In this document: in pieces, positions 52,706 to 63,823 of the stretch | How the letters are laid out: each line of letters starts with the position of its first letter | Position numbering within the stretch: position 1 is the first letter of the stretch | Source of the DNA: Haematococcus lacustris | Taxonomy: Eukaryota > Chlorophyta > Chlorophyceae > Chlamydomonadales > Haematococcaceae | Assembly: GCA_030144725.1 (NCBI GenBank) | Contig: JASKMD010000017.1 | Span: forward strand, 757,728 to 821,727 | Direction of reading: 5' to 3' | DNA length: 64,000 nucleotides | The notes under the pieces: generated by a model | Database searches by the model: none | Seen by the model: the letters and a program-made list of their open reading frames with translations, nothing else | Told to the model about the DNA's origin: nothing | Made by a program: the position numbers and the translations under genes

Positions 52706-53260
52706 GCCAGATGTTAATGGAGCAGGGCGCTGGCTGGTTGGCTGGCTGGCTGGCTGCTGGGCGGGTCTGACACTAAGATGTCCAGTGGAAACCTAAAGCT
52801 TGCTGGTGATGTGTTTTGAACACAGCGTGCAAGGGGAGGATGGGGTTTGTGAACAACGTGCACTGTTAGTGATGTTTGGTGGCAGGCAGCTCTAGCAGTG
52901 TGCAAGCCAAGTGAAGGAGCTGGAACGGATGTGTGTTACTGTGTTGCGCATGGGCTGCCGCTGGGTGTCGCACGTGGCTTGTCTTGTGAGTCATCGGATT
53001 GTATAACAACGGGTGGCATGACGAAAGCGATTGAGGATGTTGTCTTCAACATCACTGTAGCACTACGTTTGCGAGGTCATTACGATAAATTCCCCCGTCT
53101 GGCCATGACGGTGTTACTACTAGATCTTAAACAAACACATTGGTGGTCCATGTCAAAAGTCCAAATGATTACCTGAGCAAACCGTTGCAACTGTGCCATG
53201 TACAACCTCAACATTTATTGCATAAGAAATAATCACAACTGGCCCGCGGCAAAGGCACCG
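52706..53260. other. Convergent spacer between Rieske gene and serine carboxypeptidase
   Basis: Contains a short GGCTGGCTGGCT run at 52735-52758. No gene is seen; both 3' UTRs should be here. Confidence 0.4.
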
Positions 53261-54970
53261 TCAAACATTCCGGTGCCGGCGGAGCTTGCGGTCCTGCTGC
53301 GCACGGATGACCTTCATCGCCTGTCGCATTTTGCTCATGAACCTGGCGGTAGAAAGGCTGGGCCGCCGCTTGACTTGCGCAGGCCTGGTGCTCGTTGCGT
53401 CTCTTGGCGCGAACTCCGCTGCTGCAGCCTGTTGCCCTGACACGTCAGACTGGGACACCAACGCAGCGAAGTATGCCGCGATGTCGCTCTTGCCAGCTGC
53501 TGCACTGCCGCGCAACACCGAGGTGCTTGGCAGCGAAGAAGACAAGGAGGCGAGAGACTTGCTGTGGGTGAAAGCCGTGATGTGAGCCAGCGAGTGCAAC
53601 GGTTGATCCATAGGTACCTGCCACTCAACAATCCGGTGAGCGAAGAGAGCAATAAGAGTGACTGCCTTGCGAGCGCTCCATGCCCAGCGCTGTTATGCAG
53701 GCGAGTCTGGTGGTCGCGACCCTGGGCATGCAGGCGCTCCAAACAAGCGGGGCTCACCATGTGGCCTGCCATGAAGACCTTGACAAAGCTCAGCGGCCCC
53801 ACTTCCGTGACTTGGCCAGCGGGGAACCCCTTCACGCTCCACTCTTGGTCCTCGGCAGTTGCCCAGTCAGTTGACTGCGACCACTCCAACGCATCCACCC
53901 ACCTACACACAGCAACAGAGCAGCTGGAGCCACCAATACAGGGAATACTGGGAGCAGGCCAGCACTTGCTGATGCTTGCAAAACCCACCCACCTACAAAC
54001 AACACAAGACACAGCAGCAGAGCAGCCCCAATTCTGTCAAAGCTGGCTTTACGCACAGACTAAATCTTCCTCTGAGCTAGATGGTGGTGACAGATGATGG
54101 AGGTGTTGCGGTGGGTGCGGCGCACAACTTGCCCCCACAACTGCTGTGCAGCAAGATGCCACAAGTGCCCTAGCAAGTGGTTCCTTCTCCCCCACACCCC
54201 ACCTTCCTTCCACCTTGCTGCCCCACCCTTCTTGCCTCCCCTCCACCTCACTCGTCACCCAACCCAACCCCAGCTTCCTGCCAGCTTCCTGCCAGCTTCC
54301 TGCCCCTCTCCCTCACCGCCTGTTGCCCAGGTAGTTGCAGATGAGGTCCAGGTCCCCTGCAGCAACCCAGACCGGACCGGACCAGTCGCCCCACCGGTGT
54401 GTATGTGTGTGCGAGCAAGCAGGGCAGGGCAGCAGAACCTGTAAAACAGTGCTAGGGTAATCACAGGTGCAGGTGCATGGGAGTGACGTGTGACATGCCA
54501 CCACACTAGGCAAACTAGCCAAACTAGGCAACCTGCCTGCCTTGCTACCCACCTGCTGCCAAGCACTTACAGACCTGGCCTGCTGATGCACTGGACCCAC
54601 CCACCCACCCCCGACAGGTCACTGGTCACTGTGGCGGGTGGCGGCTGCCCTGACTGCCTGGTGACTGCTGTAGGCCCTGTGGGCCTGTAGGCCTGTAGGC
54701 CCGCCCTGCCGCCTGCTACCCTACTGGCCCAGATCAGGATCTCTAAACTCACTGGCTAGATAGGTCACACCCCCCCAGGCTGTCCAGCTGCCCAGCCAGA
54801 GTGCCTGACTCAGGGGCCTGCCTACCCAGCCAGCTGCCGGCCACCCTGGCCACCCCACACCACCCCACCTGCATAGATCTGCACCCGGATGCCGTCAGCC
54901 AGCATGTCCGGCAGCACGCTGTCAAAGCGGTGCAGCCAGTCACTGGTGAAGTCCTGGTAACTGCGCGGCA

Positions 54971-55012
<42 letters not shown>

Positions 55013-55033
55013 TAGGACGAGGAGCGGCAACAT

Positions 55034-55067
<34 letters not shown>

Positions 55068-55897
55068 GTAGGACGAGGAGCGGCAACATCAGCAGCAGCA
55101 GCAGCAGGGGCCCTCCACCCCACCCTCCACTCAGCAGCAGGGGCCCTCCACCCCCCCAGCCCCCGGCCCCCTGCCCCCTGCCCCCTGCCCTGGCCCCCTG
55201 CCCCCCCCCCCGGCCCTGCCCCCTGCCCTGTGCCCTGCCCTCCCTGCCAGGCCACGCACACATCCATGTCGCAGCTGACCCAGGGCTTGTCCACCCCCAG
55301 CGCCTTCTGAGTAGCCTTGGAGTTGAGGAAGCTGTCGGCGGCGCTGAAGTCTGCAGCCACACACCAGGGGGGGGCAGGCAGCAGGCAGCAGCACCCTCAC
55401 CTGCCTGCAGCCCCAAGCCTTGAGCCACACGCCCCTGGCTGCCTGCCTAGGGGGCGGGGTGTCGCAGCAATGCTGACAGGCAGGGCAGTGCAGGAGGCGG
55501 GGCACGGCCCAGGGGGCCAAAGGGCAGCTACAGCTACAGGTCAGGGTCAGGAAGGGCAGCAGCTGCACCAGGGGGGGGGCTGGGGGGGGGGGGGCTGGGG
55601 GGGGGGGCTGGGGGGGGGGGGGGGGTCCAGCAGCACGGGGAGGGGAGCAGCAGGTCTAGGCACCCCCCAGGCATCAGGGGGGGAGCCATGGATGCAGGGC
55701 CTGCGCCTGATGTTATCACGACCCCATCCCCGCTGGCCCTGCTGCTCCAGGCTGGCACTGCCCCCTGCTGCCCCCCCCCCTCCGCCCCGCTGCCCCTGCC
55801 CAGGCCTACCATAGCACAGCGGTCCTTCACACTTGCGCAGGATGTCGTACACGTTGATGTCCGGGTTGGCCACCAGGATGGGCTGGAACTGGGTGCT
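53261..55897 (-). CDS. Serine carboxypeptidase (peptidase S10), C-terminal 270 residues
   Basis: S10 enzymes remove C-terminal residues in the vacuole or outside the cell. Exons: 55897-55810, 55350-55260, 54960-54869, 54356-54317, 53902-53758, 53617-53261; all phases join. Seen: FQPILVANPDINVYDILRKC, CEGPLCYDFSAADSFLN, TQKALGVDKPWVSCD, DFTSDWLHRFDSVLPDMLAD, IRVQIYAGDLDLICNYLGN with the catalytic Asp, WATAEDQEWSVKGF, and VFMAGHMVPMDQP with the catalytic His. The final exon adds about 100 residues beyond the usual family end (Ala/Ser-rich, then a basic end RKLRRHRN). The nucleophile motif GESYAG is not present because the upstream exons fall in the 500-N gap at 56001. One intron carries a long CAG microsatellite. 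Confidence 0.95.
54972..55108. repeat. Duplicated CAG microsatellite in a carboxypeptidase intron
   Basis: Three CAG runs (about 13, 11 and 6 units) are separated by two copies of GTAGGACGAGGAGCGGCAAC, each followed by AT. The exon at 54960 ends 12 bases from the first run. Confidence 0.95.
55570..55627. repeat. Poly-G tracts in a carboxypeptidase intron
   Basis: Runs of 7-15 G separated by CT or CTG. Prone to length error in assembly. Confidence 0.85.
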
Positions 55898-56000
55898 CTG
55901 CAGGGGGCAGGGCGCAGGGGCGCAGGGGGCAGGGGTGGGGGCAGGGGTAGGGGGCGGGGGCAGGGGTGGAGGCAGGGGCAGAGGGGGGCCCCCAGAGGGC

Positions 56001-56500
56001 NNNNNNNNNNNNNNNNNNNNNNNNNNNNNNNNNNNNNNNNNNNNNNNNNNNNNNNNNNNNNNNNNNNNNNNNNNNNNNNNNNNNNNNNNNNNNNNNNNNN
56101 NNNNNNNNNNNNNNNNNNNNNNNNNNNNNNNNNNNNNNNNNNNNNNNNNNNNNNNNNNNNNNNNNNNNNNNNNNNNNNNNNNNNNNNNNNNNNNNNNNNN
56201 NNNNNNNNNNNNNNNNNNNNNNNNNNNNNNNNNNNNNNNNNNNNNNNNNNNNNNNNNNNNNNNNNNNNNNNNNNNNNNNNNNNNNNNNNNNNNNNNNNNN
56301 NNNNNNNNNNNNNNNNNNNNNNNNNNNNNNNNNNNNNNNNNNNNNNNNNNNNNNNNNNNNNNNNNNNNNNNNNNNNNNNNNNNNNNNNNNNNNNNNNNNN
56401 NNNNNNNNNNNNNNNNNNNNNNNNNNNNNNNNNNNNNNNNNNNNNNNNNNNNNNNNNNNNNNNNNNNNNNNNNNNNNNNNNNNNNNNNNNNNNNNNNNNN
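56001..56500. other. Assembly gap of exactly 500 N
   Basis: The round length suggests a placeholder of unknown true size. Missing exons of the carboxypeptidase (to its left) and of the kinase (to its right) should lie here. The flanks are G-rich repeats, a likely reason for the break. Confidence 0.95.
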
Positions 56501-56942
56501 GGGGGAGGGGGGGGAAGGGGGGGGAGGCTGTCCTGGGGGCTGGGGGTGGGTTCCGTGGAGAGGGAGGGGGTGAGGTGAGGTGATGAGATGGTGGGTGCTG
56601 GAATAGGGTGAGGTTCTTGGGGTGAGGAGTGAGGAGCAGCGTGGGCGAGGGTGTGATGAGAGTGGGTGTGTGAGGCTCCTGGGTTTCAGGGGGGAGAGGC
56701 TGGGCGGTCAGGCCCCGAGCAGCAGGGGGGGGAGGGAGGGGGGGTGGTCAAGGCAGCCTAGTGGGCATGGGGGCAATGCCGTCAGGCAAATCCTAGTAAT
56801 TTTCAGGTGAGGTGTGACCCACCCCCCTCTCAGCTTCACCTCACTCTTTGCCCCGCTTCAAGTTGACAGGTTGCAGGATGTGGGCTGTGGGCTGTCCGCC
56901 ACCATGCTTCACTGTGGCTGTGTTGCCGCTGTGGGGCTGCAG
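56501..56942. other. G-rich sequence right of the gap
   Basis: Presumably intron or 5' part of the kinase ending at 58302. No DFG-containing exon or other kinase N-lobe exon was found here. Confidence 0.4.
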
Positions 56943-58302
56943 GGCGCCGGAGGTGATGGGCGGGCAGCTGATGAAGGCGTCTGATGTGTGGAGCTTTGGC
57001 ATGTGGGTCATGGCCAGCACCGCATACTATGGCTGCCGCTGCTGCTGCTGCTCCTGCGGCGGCGGCGGGGTGGCGGCGGCGGGTGGCTTTTCCCTGCCCC
57101 TGCCCCTGCCCCTGCCCCTGCCCCTGCCCCTGCCCCTGCCCCTGCCCCTGCCCCTGCCCCTGCCCCTGCCCTGCCCCTGCCCCTGCCCCTGCCCCTGCCC
57201 CTGCCCCTGCCCCTGCCCCTGCCCCTGCCCCTGCCCCTGCCCCTGCCCCTGCCCCTGCCCCTGCCCCTGCCCCTGCCCCTGCCCCTGCCCCTGCCCGTCC
57301 CTTGACCTCCCCCCTGCTGATGTTCTGGCAGGCTGATGTACCATATGGTGGCTGGCGAGGCCCCCTTTCTGTCCATGCACCATGCGCAAATTATCTTCCA
57401 TGTGCAAGCTGGGCGCGTAGATCTTGACTGGCCCGCCTTCACCCACCCTCAGCTGCTGCGCCTGGCCACTGCCTGCCTGGACATGGAGCCAGTCAAGCGA
57501 CCCAGCTTCTACGAGATTGCTGAGGCAAGTCAGGACGGCAGCAGGGTGCCACATATCTCAGAATCTGGGCAGGGGAGGGGGAGGGGGAGGGGGAGGGGGA
57601 GGGGGGGGAGGGGGAGGGGGAGGGGAGGGGGAGGGGGAGGGGGAGGGGGAGGGGGAGGGGGAGGGGGAGGGGGAGGGGGAGGGGGAGGGGGAGGGGGAGG
57701 GGGAGGGGGAGGGGGAGGGGGAGGGGGAGGGGGAGGGGGAGGGGGAGGGGGAGGGGGAGGGGGAGGGGGAGGGGGAGGGGGAGGGGGAGGGGGAGGGGGA
57801 GGGGGAGGGGGAGGGGGAGGGGGAGGGGGAGGGGGAGGGGGAGGGGGAGGGGGAGGGGGAGGGGGAGGGGGAGGGGGAGGGGGAGGGGGAGGGGGAGGGG
57901 GAGGGGGAGGGGGAGGGGGAGGGGGAGGGGGAGGGGGAGGGGGAGGGGGAGGGGGAGGGGGAGGGGGAGGGGGAGGGGGAGGGGGAGGGGGAGGGGGAGG
58001 GGGCCACACCTGCCCCTGCCCTGCCCACCAATTGGACCCACAGGCCTCCATGCGCCTTGACTTCACAGCCCAGCCAGTCCACTGTCACTGCAGTGCCTTG
58101 CCATGCTTTGCCTGGCAGCCTGTCGCACGCAGTGGGGGAGGAGTGGGAGTGGGGTAATGTGTGACGCAGTGTGAAGGATGAAGTGTGAAGCATGAAGTTG
58201 AGTCAGGACGATGCCGCTGCCCTTGTGCAGGCCCTATCCGCCATTGAGGTCCAGCTGAGGGGGGAGGCGCCCAGGCGGCTGCAGCCAGAGCACTCCATGT
58301 GA
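56943..58302 (+). CDS. Protein kinase C-terminal lobe, 5' part lost in the gap
   Basis: Kinase subdomains VIII-XI only. Exons: 56943-57002, 57332-57524, 58231-58302; phases join. Seen: APEVMGGQLMKASDVWSFGM (the Ala-Pro-Glu motif and the conserved Asp of subdomain IX), LMYHMVAGEAPF, LLRLATACLDMEPVKRPSFYEIAEA (subdomain XI Arg), and the end LRGEAPRRLQPEHSM. The HRD and DFG motifs are not in the window, so activity and class cannot be judged. The intron after 57524 starts GCAAGT, a GC donor, and holds a GGGGGA array; the one before it holds a CCCCTG array. It could be a real gene continuing into the gap or a truncated copy. Confidence 0.75.
57092..57298. repeat. CCCCTG hexanucleotide array in a kinase intron
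   Basis: About 34 units, one of them a base short near 57170. It ends 33 bases before the acceptor of the exon at 57332. Confidence 0.95.
57571..58003. repeat. GGGGGA hexanucleotide array in a kinase intron
   Basis: About 72 units, irregular at the 5' end and perfect thereafter. It produces false open frames of Gly, Gly-Glu, Pro and Ser-Pro on the six frames. Confidence 0.97.
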
Positions 58303-58840
58303 CATCACTCTTGCAAGACCACATCACACCCCAACTGCCTGATGCACACGGCCAGAGGCGAACAAGCCGACCCCACCTGCCACCCTACAGCACCCCAACC
58401 GCCACCTAACCGCCACAACTGATCGGCCTCCCCTGCAAGGGGTGGGCTGCTTTTGTAGCAAGCACCAGGGCAGCAGCAGGGGTGGACCAGCAGGAGTGCA
58501 GCAGCAGCAGGAGGGGCTAGGAGGGCTGGGGAGCTGTAGGGGCCATGGCGGCAGCTGCCTCGACAGCGGCACTGCCACCCACCTCCTCTCACAGGGGGGC
58601 GCAGGAGGGCAGGGGTTCAGAGTACCAGCAGCGGCAGAGGTAACAGTGCCTCCCATTCATACGCATGAACCCAATGCACGTTTCACTGGCAGCGGCAAGC
58701 AGCTGTGCACATAATGGTAATATTCAGCAGTTGTGGGGGTGGGGTGCAACCCATGTTGGTGACTGAATGGCTGCAGGGCTGGATTTGATGCATTGGCAGG
58801 CAATACAGTTTTGGGGGCTGATGAGCCCCTGTTCGCATCA

Positions 58841-59310
58841 GGGGCAGCAGCAGGGACAGCGGCAGGGGCAGCAGCAGGGGCTGCAGCAGGGGCAGCAGCA
58901 GGGGCAGCGGCAGGGGCAGCGGCCTTATGCACAGCTATTACAGAGATAACTTCTTGCATGCTTACAACGGAGTATTACATAGTGTCCACTTAGGATGACA
59001 TGATAGGTTCTCTTGTACTTGAACGGCCAGGCACGGGCAGTAGCAGGGGCTGCAGCAGGGGCAGCAGCAGGGGCAGCAGCAGGGGCAGCAGCAGGGGCAG
59101 CAGCAGGGGCAGCAGCAGGGGCAGCAGCAGGGGCTGCAGCAGGGGGCAGCAGTAGGGGCAGGGGCAGCGGCAGGGGCAGCAGCGGCAGGGGCAGCAGCGG
59201 CAGGGGCAGCAGCGGCAGGGGCAGCAGCGGCAGGGGCAGCAGCGGCAGGGGCAGCAGCGGCAGGGGCAGCAGCAGCAGCAGCAGCAGTGGCAGGGGCAGC
59301 AGCAGTGATG
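58841..59310. repeat. GGGGCAGCAGCA-type minisatellite in two blocks
   Basis: Blocks at 58841-58921 and 59037-59310 share 9-, 12- and 15-bp units made from GGGGCA, GCA and GCG. They are separated by 115 bp of unique AT-richer sequence. Confidence 0.9.
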
Positions 59311-59429
59311 CGCCAGTGGCAGTAGGGTCACACACACCATCCCTCAGCTCTTCACTGCTGAGCTGGACCTGCCTTGCTCTTACCGCACCCATGCCTGCTT
59401 TGGTGTGCGACGGCTGGTGCATGCCGTGT

Positions 59430-60565
59430 TAAGGAAGCCGGGCAAGGCTGCAACGCGCTGCAGGGGTGTAGCCCAGGCCCAGGCTGGGCTGCCTCCCGGT
59501 AGGTGTGCACTGCATGTAGCTTTTCTTAGGCAATCCCTGGCATGGCGTTTGTACCGTCTTGGGCTGGCTGGTGGCTGGTAGGCATGCAAGCATGCAAGCA
59601 TGGGTAGCTCAGCAGTGCATGCTGACAAAGGAGGTTTGGGCCGAGCGCTCTCCTCACGAGCAGAGCCGGCAGCAGGAACGCATGGTCGATACAATTGTAC
59701 AGCAGCGCCCACGATGTGGCTGACGCCATGCTGACAGGGCAGCAGCCTAGCAGGGCCCAGGGGGAGTTGCACACTGGTCCTCAGTGGGGCTTAGAGCAGC
59801 CCATGGGGTCACTGGTGGATGGGTGGGTGGGTTAGGGGTGCCACCCTCGACCCTGTGCCTTGGCTGGCCGCCAGATGGTCAGCGGATGGCTGAGACCTGT
59901 TGCCATCCTGCTGCCCGCCTTTCTTTCATGTACATGTTTTTGGCTTGTCGGTGCCGTTTTTACGCATGTGGCACATACTCAGTTAGCCCCGTGTGGCCTG
60001 TAGCAGCACCTGTGGGGCAGCACCGCATGCATGGGCCACATGGAGTTGAGCATGTCACCTGATTGGTTATATGTGTGTGACATACAGACTGCAACCCTAG
60101 CCAGTCTTACACTAGCTATAGACGAGAAGAGGGTGTAGTCACACTTCTTGGCTTTATAAAAAGAGCTTAGGAGAAGCAGGAAGGGGCGCATGACAGGGTT
60201 GTGACGGCATGGTGCTACGGTGCGGTGCTGATGAGCAATTGCTTTCCCACTCCCGCCTTTACCGAGGAGTGGGGAGCATGGGGGGCTAGTCACGGCAAGC
60301 TATGCCTTTAACTTTAGCAGATGGCGAGTCAGGTTAGGACATGCACGTGCACAGGCTGACATCACTGCCGTTGGGCCTTGTGTCCTGTTTGATGTACGTC
60401 TGCTTGGCTTGTTTTGCTACCACACATGTATACAGGGGTACAGTAGAGGGGGTTGTGTCCGTCCCTACAACCCATGGTGTGTAAGGGGGTCCATGCCGTC
60501 TTAATGAAGCGAGGGCAAGGCTGCAATGTGCTGTAGGGGTGTGGCTTAGGCTGGGCTGCCTGGGC
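59430..60565. repeat. Dispersed repeat pair (59430-59500 and 60490-60565)
   Basis: Both copies read CATGCCGT, TTAA, AAGC, then GGGCAAGGCTGCAA, a CTGTAGGGGTGTG-like block and AGGCTGGGCTGCC. Diverged, direct orientation. Possibly remnants of a mobile element. Confidence 0.6.
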
Positions 60566-62141
60566 TGGGTTGCCTGGGCTGGGTTTGTGAGATGCGACCA
60601 TTTTATTACGAGATCCATGTGCTGGGCGGCAATGAGATGTGTGCAGTGAGCCTGTTGCTTAGCTTGTTGAAAGTGCAGTTGCTATCTAAGCTTATCTATT
60701 GTACAATGAATGCACAATGAAAAAGAAAGAACATGTTCCTCACCGCCTCGATCCTTCAAGCACGTTAAAGTGCACAACAAGTCGACAATCGCTGAAGACT
60801 TCATTTGTTTTTATGGTTATAGCAAAATCTCCAACCTCTACACTCCCAACAAGTCAAGGAATGTGTTGACATAATAGAAAATACACAGGTGTAGGTGTAA
60901 TCATCACTCATCATTCATGATGAAACCCTTTGGTAACGTGCATTGTTTCACCCACGCATACGATGAAAACAAGCAATGCAATACTCCACAAATGCAAAGA
61001 AACGATTCATATTGCGTCACGCCACCCCCCCTGTGAATTAGGCCTTCCGGCAGGCGCCCCAGGCGGTAGCTCCTCCTCAAGTGCACACCGGCTGTGCCGG
61101 AATAGTCTTCTGCTGCTGCTGCTGCCTCGGGGCCAAGGACCTTGTGCCCCCTCCCCCCAGCAGCATGCGCCATGCGCCACAGGGTGGAGGGAGGTGCTGA
61201 TGATGGCGGAGGCCAGTGTTAGGGCTAGGTCATCCCCCACACCTAGGAGGCACCTATGAAGGTGAGGCTCAGGCGCCCAGCCAGCCCTGAACCTGACCTG
61301 CTGCTAACGGCTGACGGCTTAAGCGGTGTAAGCCACCTATCATCACCTGCTGCCAGGGCCGTTTATCACGGGGTGTAATGGAATGGGGCGGGCAGTGGTG
61401 GGTTAGGGCGAGTGTCAGGGTCTGGCAAGCCTGACCCTAAACCCTGAAGGTGATGAATGACGTCAGCCAACTTTGAGCCCTCTCCCTGAGACTGGCCATG
61501 TCCAGTAGGGATTGGGATTGGTGTGGTGGTTGTGGGTGTGGAAGGACAAGGCAGGCTGTGTGGAGGGAGGAGCCTGTGTGCATCCTGTTGCCAGCGGCAC
61601 CCTCGCCCGCTTCTGTACCTCATAGCCCCAGCCCCGCGCCCTATCACAGCTGTGCAGGTGCCCTCTATTACCAGTACCATGACATCACAGTGGCACAGTA
61701 GTGCCAGCCAACCACACAGCTTCTGCCAGCCCATCACCTACTGTGGCGGTGACATGCCCCACTCCCTGGCCTAACTTGAAGCCCGACAGCTGGCGGCTTG
61801 AGTCTCATCAGTCTGCCCTGCAAGGTAGCTGGCTAAGACATTGAGTGCACCTATCTATCAGCTGTGCTTGTCAATGCAGATGCGGCCATGGCATGAATGC
61901 ATGCGAGCCATGCGATGATGCAGAGAGCTGGTGTCAAGGGTGCGGGGGAGTCAAGGGTGTGTGAGTTGGCCAGCCGTGTCAAAGCACATTGCGCAATGGC
62001 TCAGAAAAAGCGAAAGGGCACCGCCAAGCAAAAGCAGGGCCTGGCTGCTGATCCAGAGGAGCTGAGTCAGAGGACTGCAGTTGGGGATGTTGGGGCGATG
62101 AGGGGTAGCCCCAGGGCCAGGGGCATGGGGGGCGTCAGGTG

Positions 62142-63823
62142 TCAGCTGAACAGGTGGTGTAGCTCCTCCAGCAGTCGGAGCCTTTGGCCCAGACTGTGTA
62201 TGCCAAACTCTGTAACCAACGTGTTGTGGGTGAAGCGATGGTCGCTGCTCATCCTGCAAGCAGCACGCAAACACATAGCAACGCAAGCAGGCCACAAAGG
62301 GATGCAAGCAGGCCACATGAGTCGTTATGGGGATGCATAGGTGCTTGGCTAAGGCAAGCCCCTCACCCACGCCCCCTGTCCCACCCAACCCTGCACCCCT
62401 CAAATGGATAGAGGCGAGGGTGAGGGCAAGGGTTAGGAAGATGGTATGGGCAGGAGCAGCTGTTTTTGCAGGGGTGAGGACGGTGCGTGTTCCTTAGAAG
62501 TGGTTCATCAATTATACAAAAGCGCGGTGAACGGCAGGTGTCCAAAATGTTTGACATCGAATTGGCTTTGCACCTTGAATGCAATGTTTGCCTTGCCCAT
62601 CACCAAATCAACGTTTACAAGCAAGGCCATACTTGCAGCTTACGGAACATTCATTCACAAGTGTACTATCAGCTTGCGGAACGGACACTTGTGGTTTGCG
62701 GAACACTTGATGCTGAGTGGATCAGCACGGCTGGAATGCATTGGTGGCTCATCGGCCTTGTGCACCTCCAAGTTAGGATTAGGGGTTAGGGTCAGAGTTA
62801 GGGATACACACCATATATTGACATACTGTAGTGATACGCCTTGTTGGTGATTTCACCAAATCATTTCGTCACCTAATTATAGCACCAATTGTTTGAGCAT
62901 GTTATTCGTCACCAAATAGTAACACCAGTTGTTTGAGCATGAGATTTAGGTTTTGACTCGCGACTTGCAGATTTCGACGTGCAAGCCATACATGCAACTA
63001 GCAAGCCATACTGCAAAATTAGTTGATCCTGTATTTTGCATACACCTCAGATATACGCATGTTGTATTCTACGCAGGGCCATCAACAGGGTAGCAGCCAT
63101 GTATGGTAATTGTGTATGTGTACGGTAAGGGTTTAAGGTTGAGAGGTCACCCTGAGATGACAAGTACCTGTGCAGCCCACTGAGCGCTAGCCCATCCATG
63201 TCTTTCTCACGGAACACGCCCACATAGTCGGCACAGCGCACCCGCCGCAACCACTCCTCTACCTGCAGCAGGAGATGCGGGGCAAACACGCCACATAGGG
63301 GGTAGAGAGAGGGGCAGGGGCCGAAAACAGGAGCAACAGGAAGGGGTAGGTGGAGAACCTGTGTGTTGGGTAGGGGTCGGGGGATGCAAAGGAGCCCACA
63401 CCTCACCTCAGGTCAAGGCGTGTAAGCACACATCATGCTTGTCTTGCAGACAACGGTCATCAAGAACGGAAGGGAGCAAGCAGCTGACCAGAGCCCACCA
63501 GTTGGTTTTTTTGTTTCGCCCTGATGCATGATCTAAATGACATGGCATAGGTTCATACCTTCAATTCATAGCTCGACTTTACTTCAAAACACCGCTCAAG
63601 TGAAAAACTTAGCAAAAACTACGCTAAAGTACGCAAAATCGCAGAGTAAAAGGTCATATTTTAATAGCTCAGCCCACCCCCTCTGACCTCCACATGGCTC
63701 CAGCTCTCAGGCCGATCTAGCGTGAGCTTGACACCGGGTGAGTTCGTCATGGAGGAGGCGCTGCTGCCATTGCTCGAGGGCCCACCACCCGCTCCTGCGC
63801 CCTTGCTGCTGTTGCTAGGCAGC
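62142..63823 (-). CDS. C-terminal SAM (sterile alpha motif) domain of a larger protein
   Basis: SAM domains bind other SAM domains, proteins or RNA. Exons: 63823-63688, 63262-63168, 62253-62142, phases joining. Seen: a Ser/Gly-rich lead (GGGPSSNGSSASSM), LTLDRPESWSHVE, then the domain: WLRRVRCADYVGVFREKDMD, GLALSGLHR, and LVTEFGIHSLGQRLRLLEEL. The pattern WL-x-Y-x-F-x-G-x-L followed by a terminal helix with LG-x-R-x-LL fits SAM; it ends at the last helix. The first exon starts after an acceptor at 63824, so the rest of the gene lies upstream, probably beyond the window. Partner domains are unknown. Confidence 0.72.
62773..62806. repeat. Short interstitial telomere-like run
   Basis: TTAGGATTAGGGGTTAGGG followed by TCAGAGTTAGGG. 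It is too short and irregular to be a telomere; a similar GGGTTAGGGTTAAGG occurs at about 309-323. Confidence 0.4.
62867..62946. repeat. 40-bp AT-rich tandem duplication in the SAM gene intron
   Basis: Two units, each starting CGTCACC and ending TTGTTTGAGCATG. The surrounding intron is far more AT-rich than the rest of the window. Confidence 0.85.

Larger units (their letters stand above)
58303..62141. other. Gene-poor, repeat-rich region
   Basis: No gene was recognised in 3.8 kb. It contains a GGGGCAGCA-type minisatellite, a dispersed repeat pair (59430-59500 and 60490-60565) and low-GC stretches around 60650-61010. A start-like reading at 61998 is discussed under findings. Confidence 0.45.

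Noticed and set aside
52898..53176. Open frame downstream of the Rieske gene
   Set aside because: It lies in the 3' flank, lacks any known motif, and shows no acceptor linking it to the gene.
53286..53585. Plus-strand open frame with a signal-peptide-like start
   Set aside because: It is antisense to the last carboxypeptidase exon, whose phases and motifs are certain.
57336..58193. Open frames of poly-Gly, Gly-Glu, Pro-Leu and Ser-Pro
   Set aside because: They arise from the GGGGGA array in an intron; only the first 63 residues of the plus frame are real kinase sequence.
62773..62806. Telomere
   Set aside because: The TTAGGG-like run is a few irregular units and lies inside a gene.
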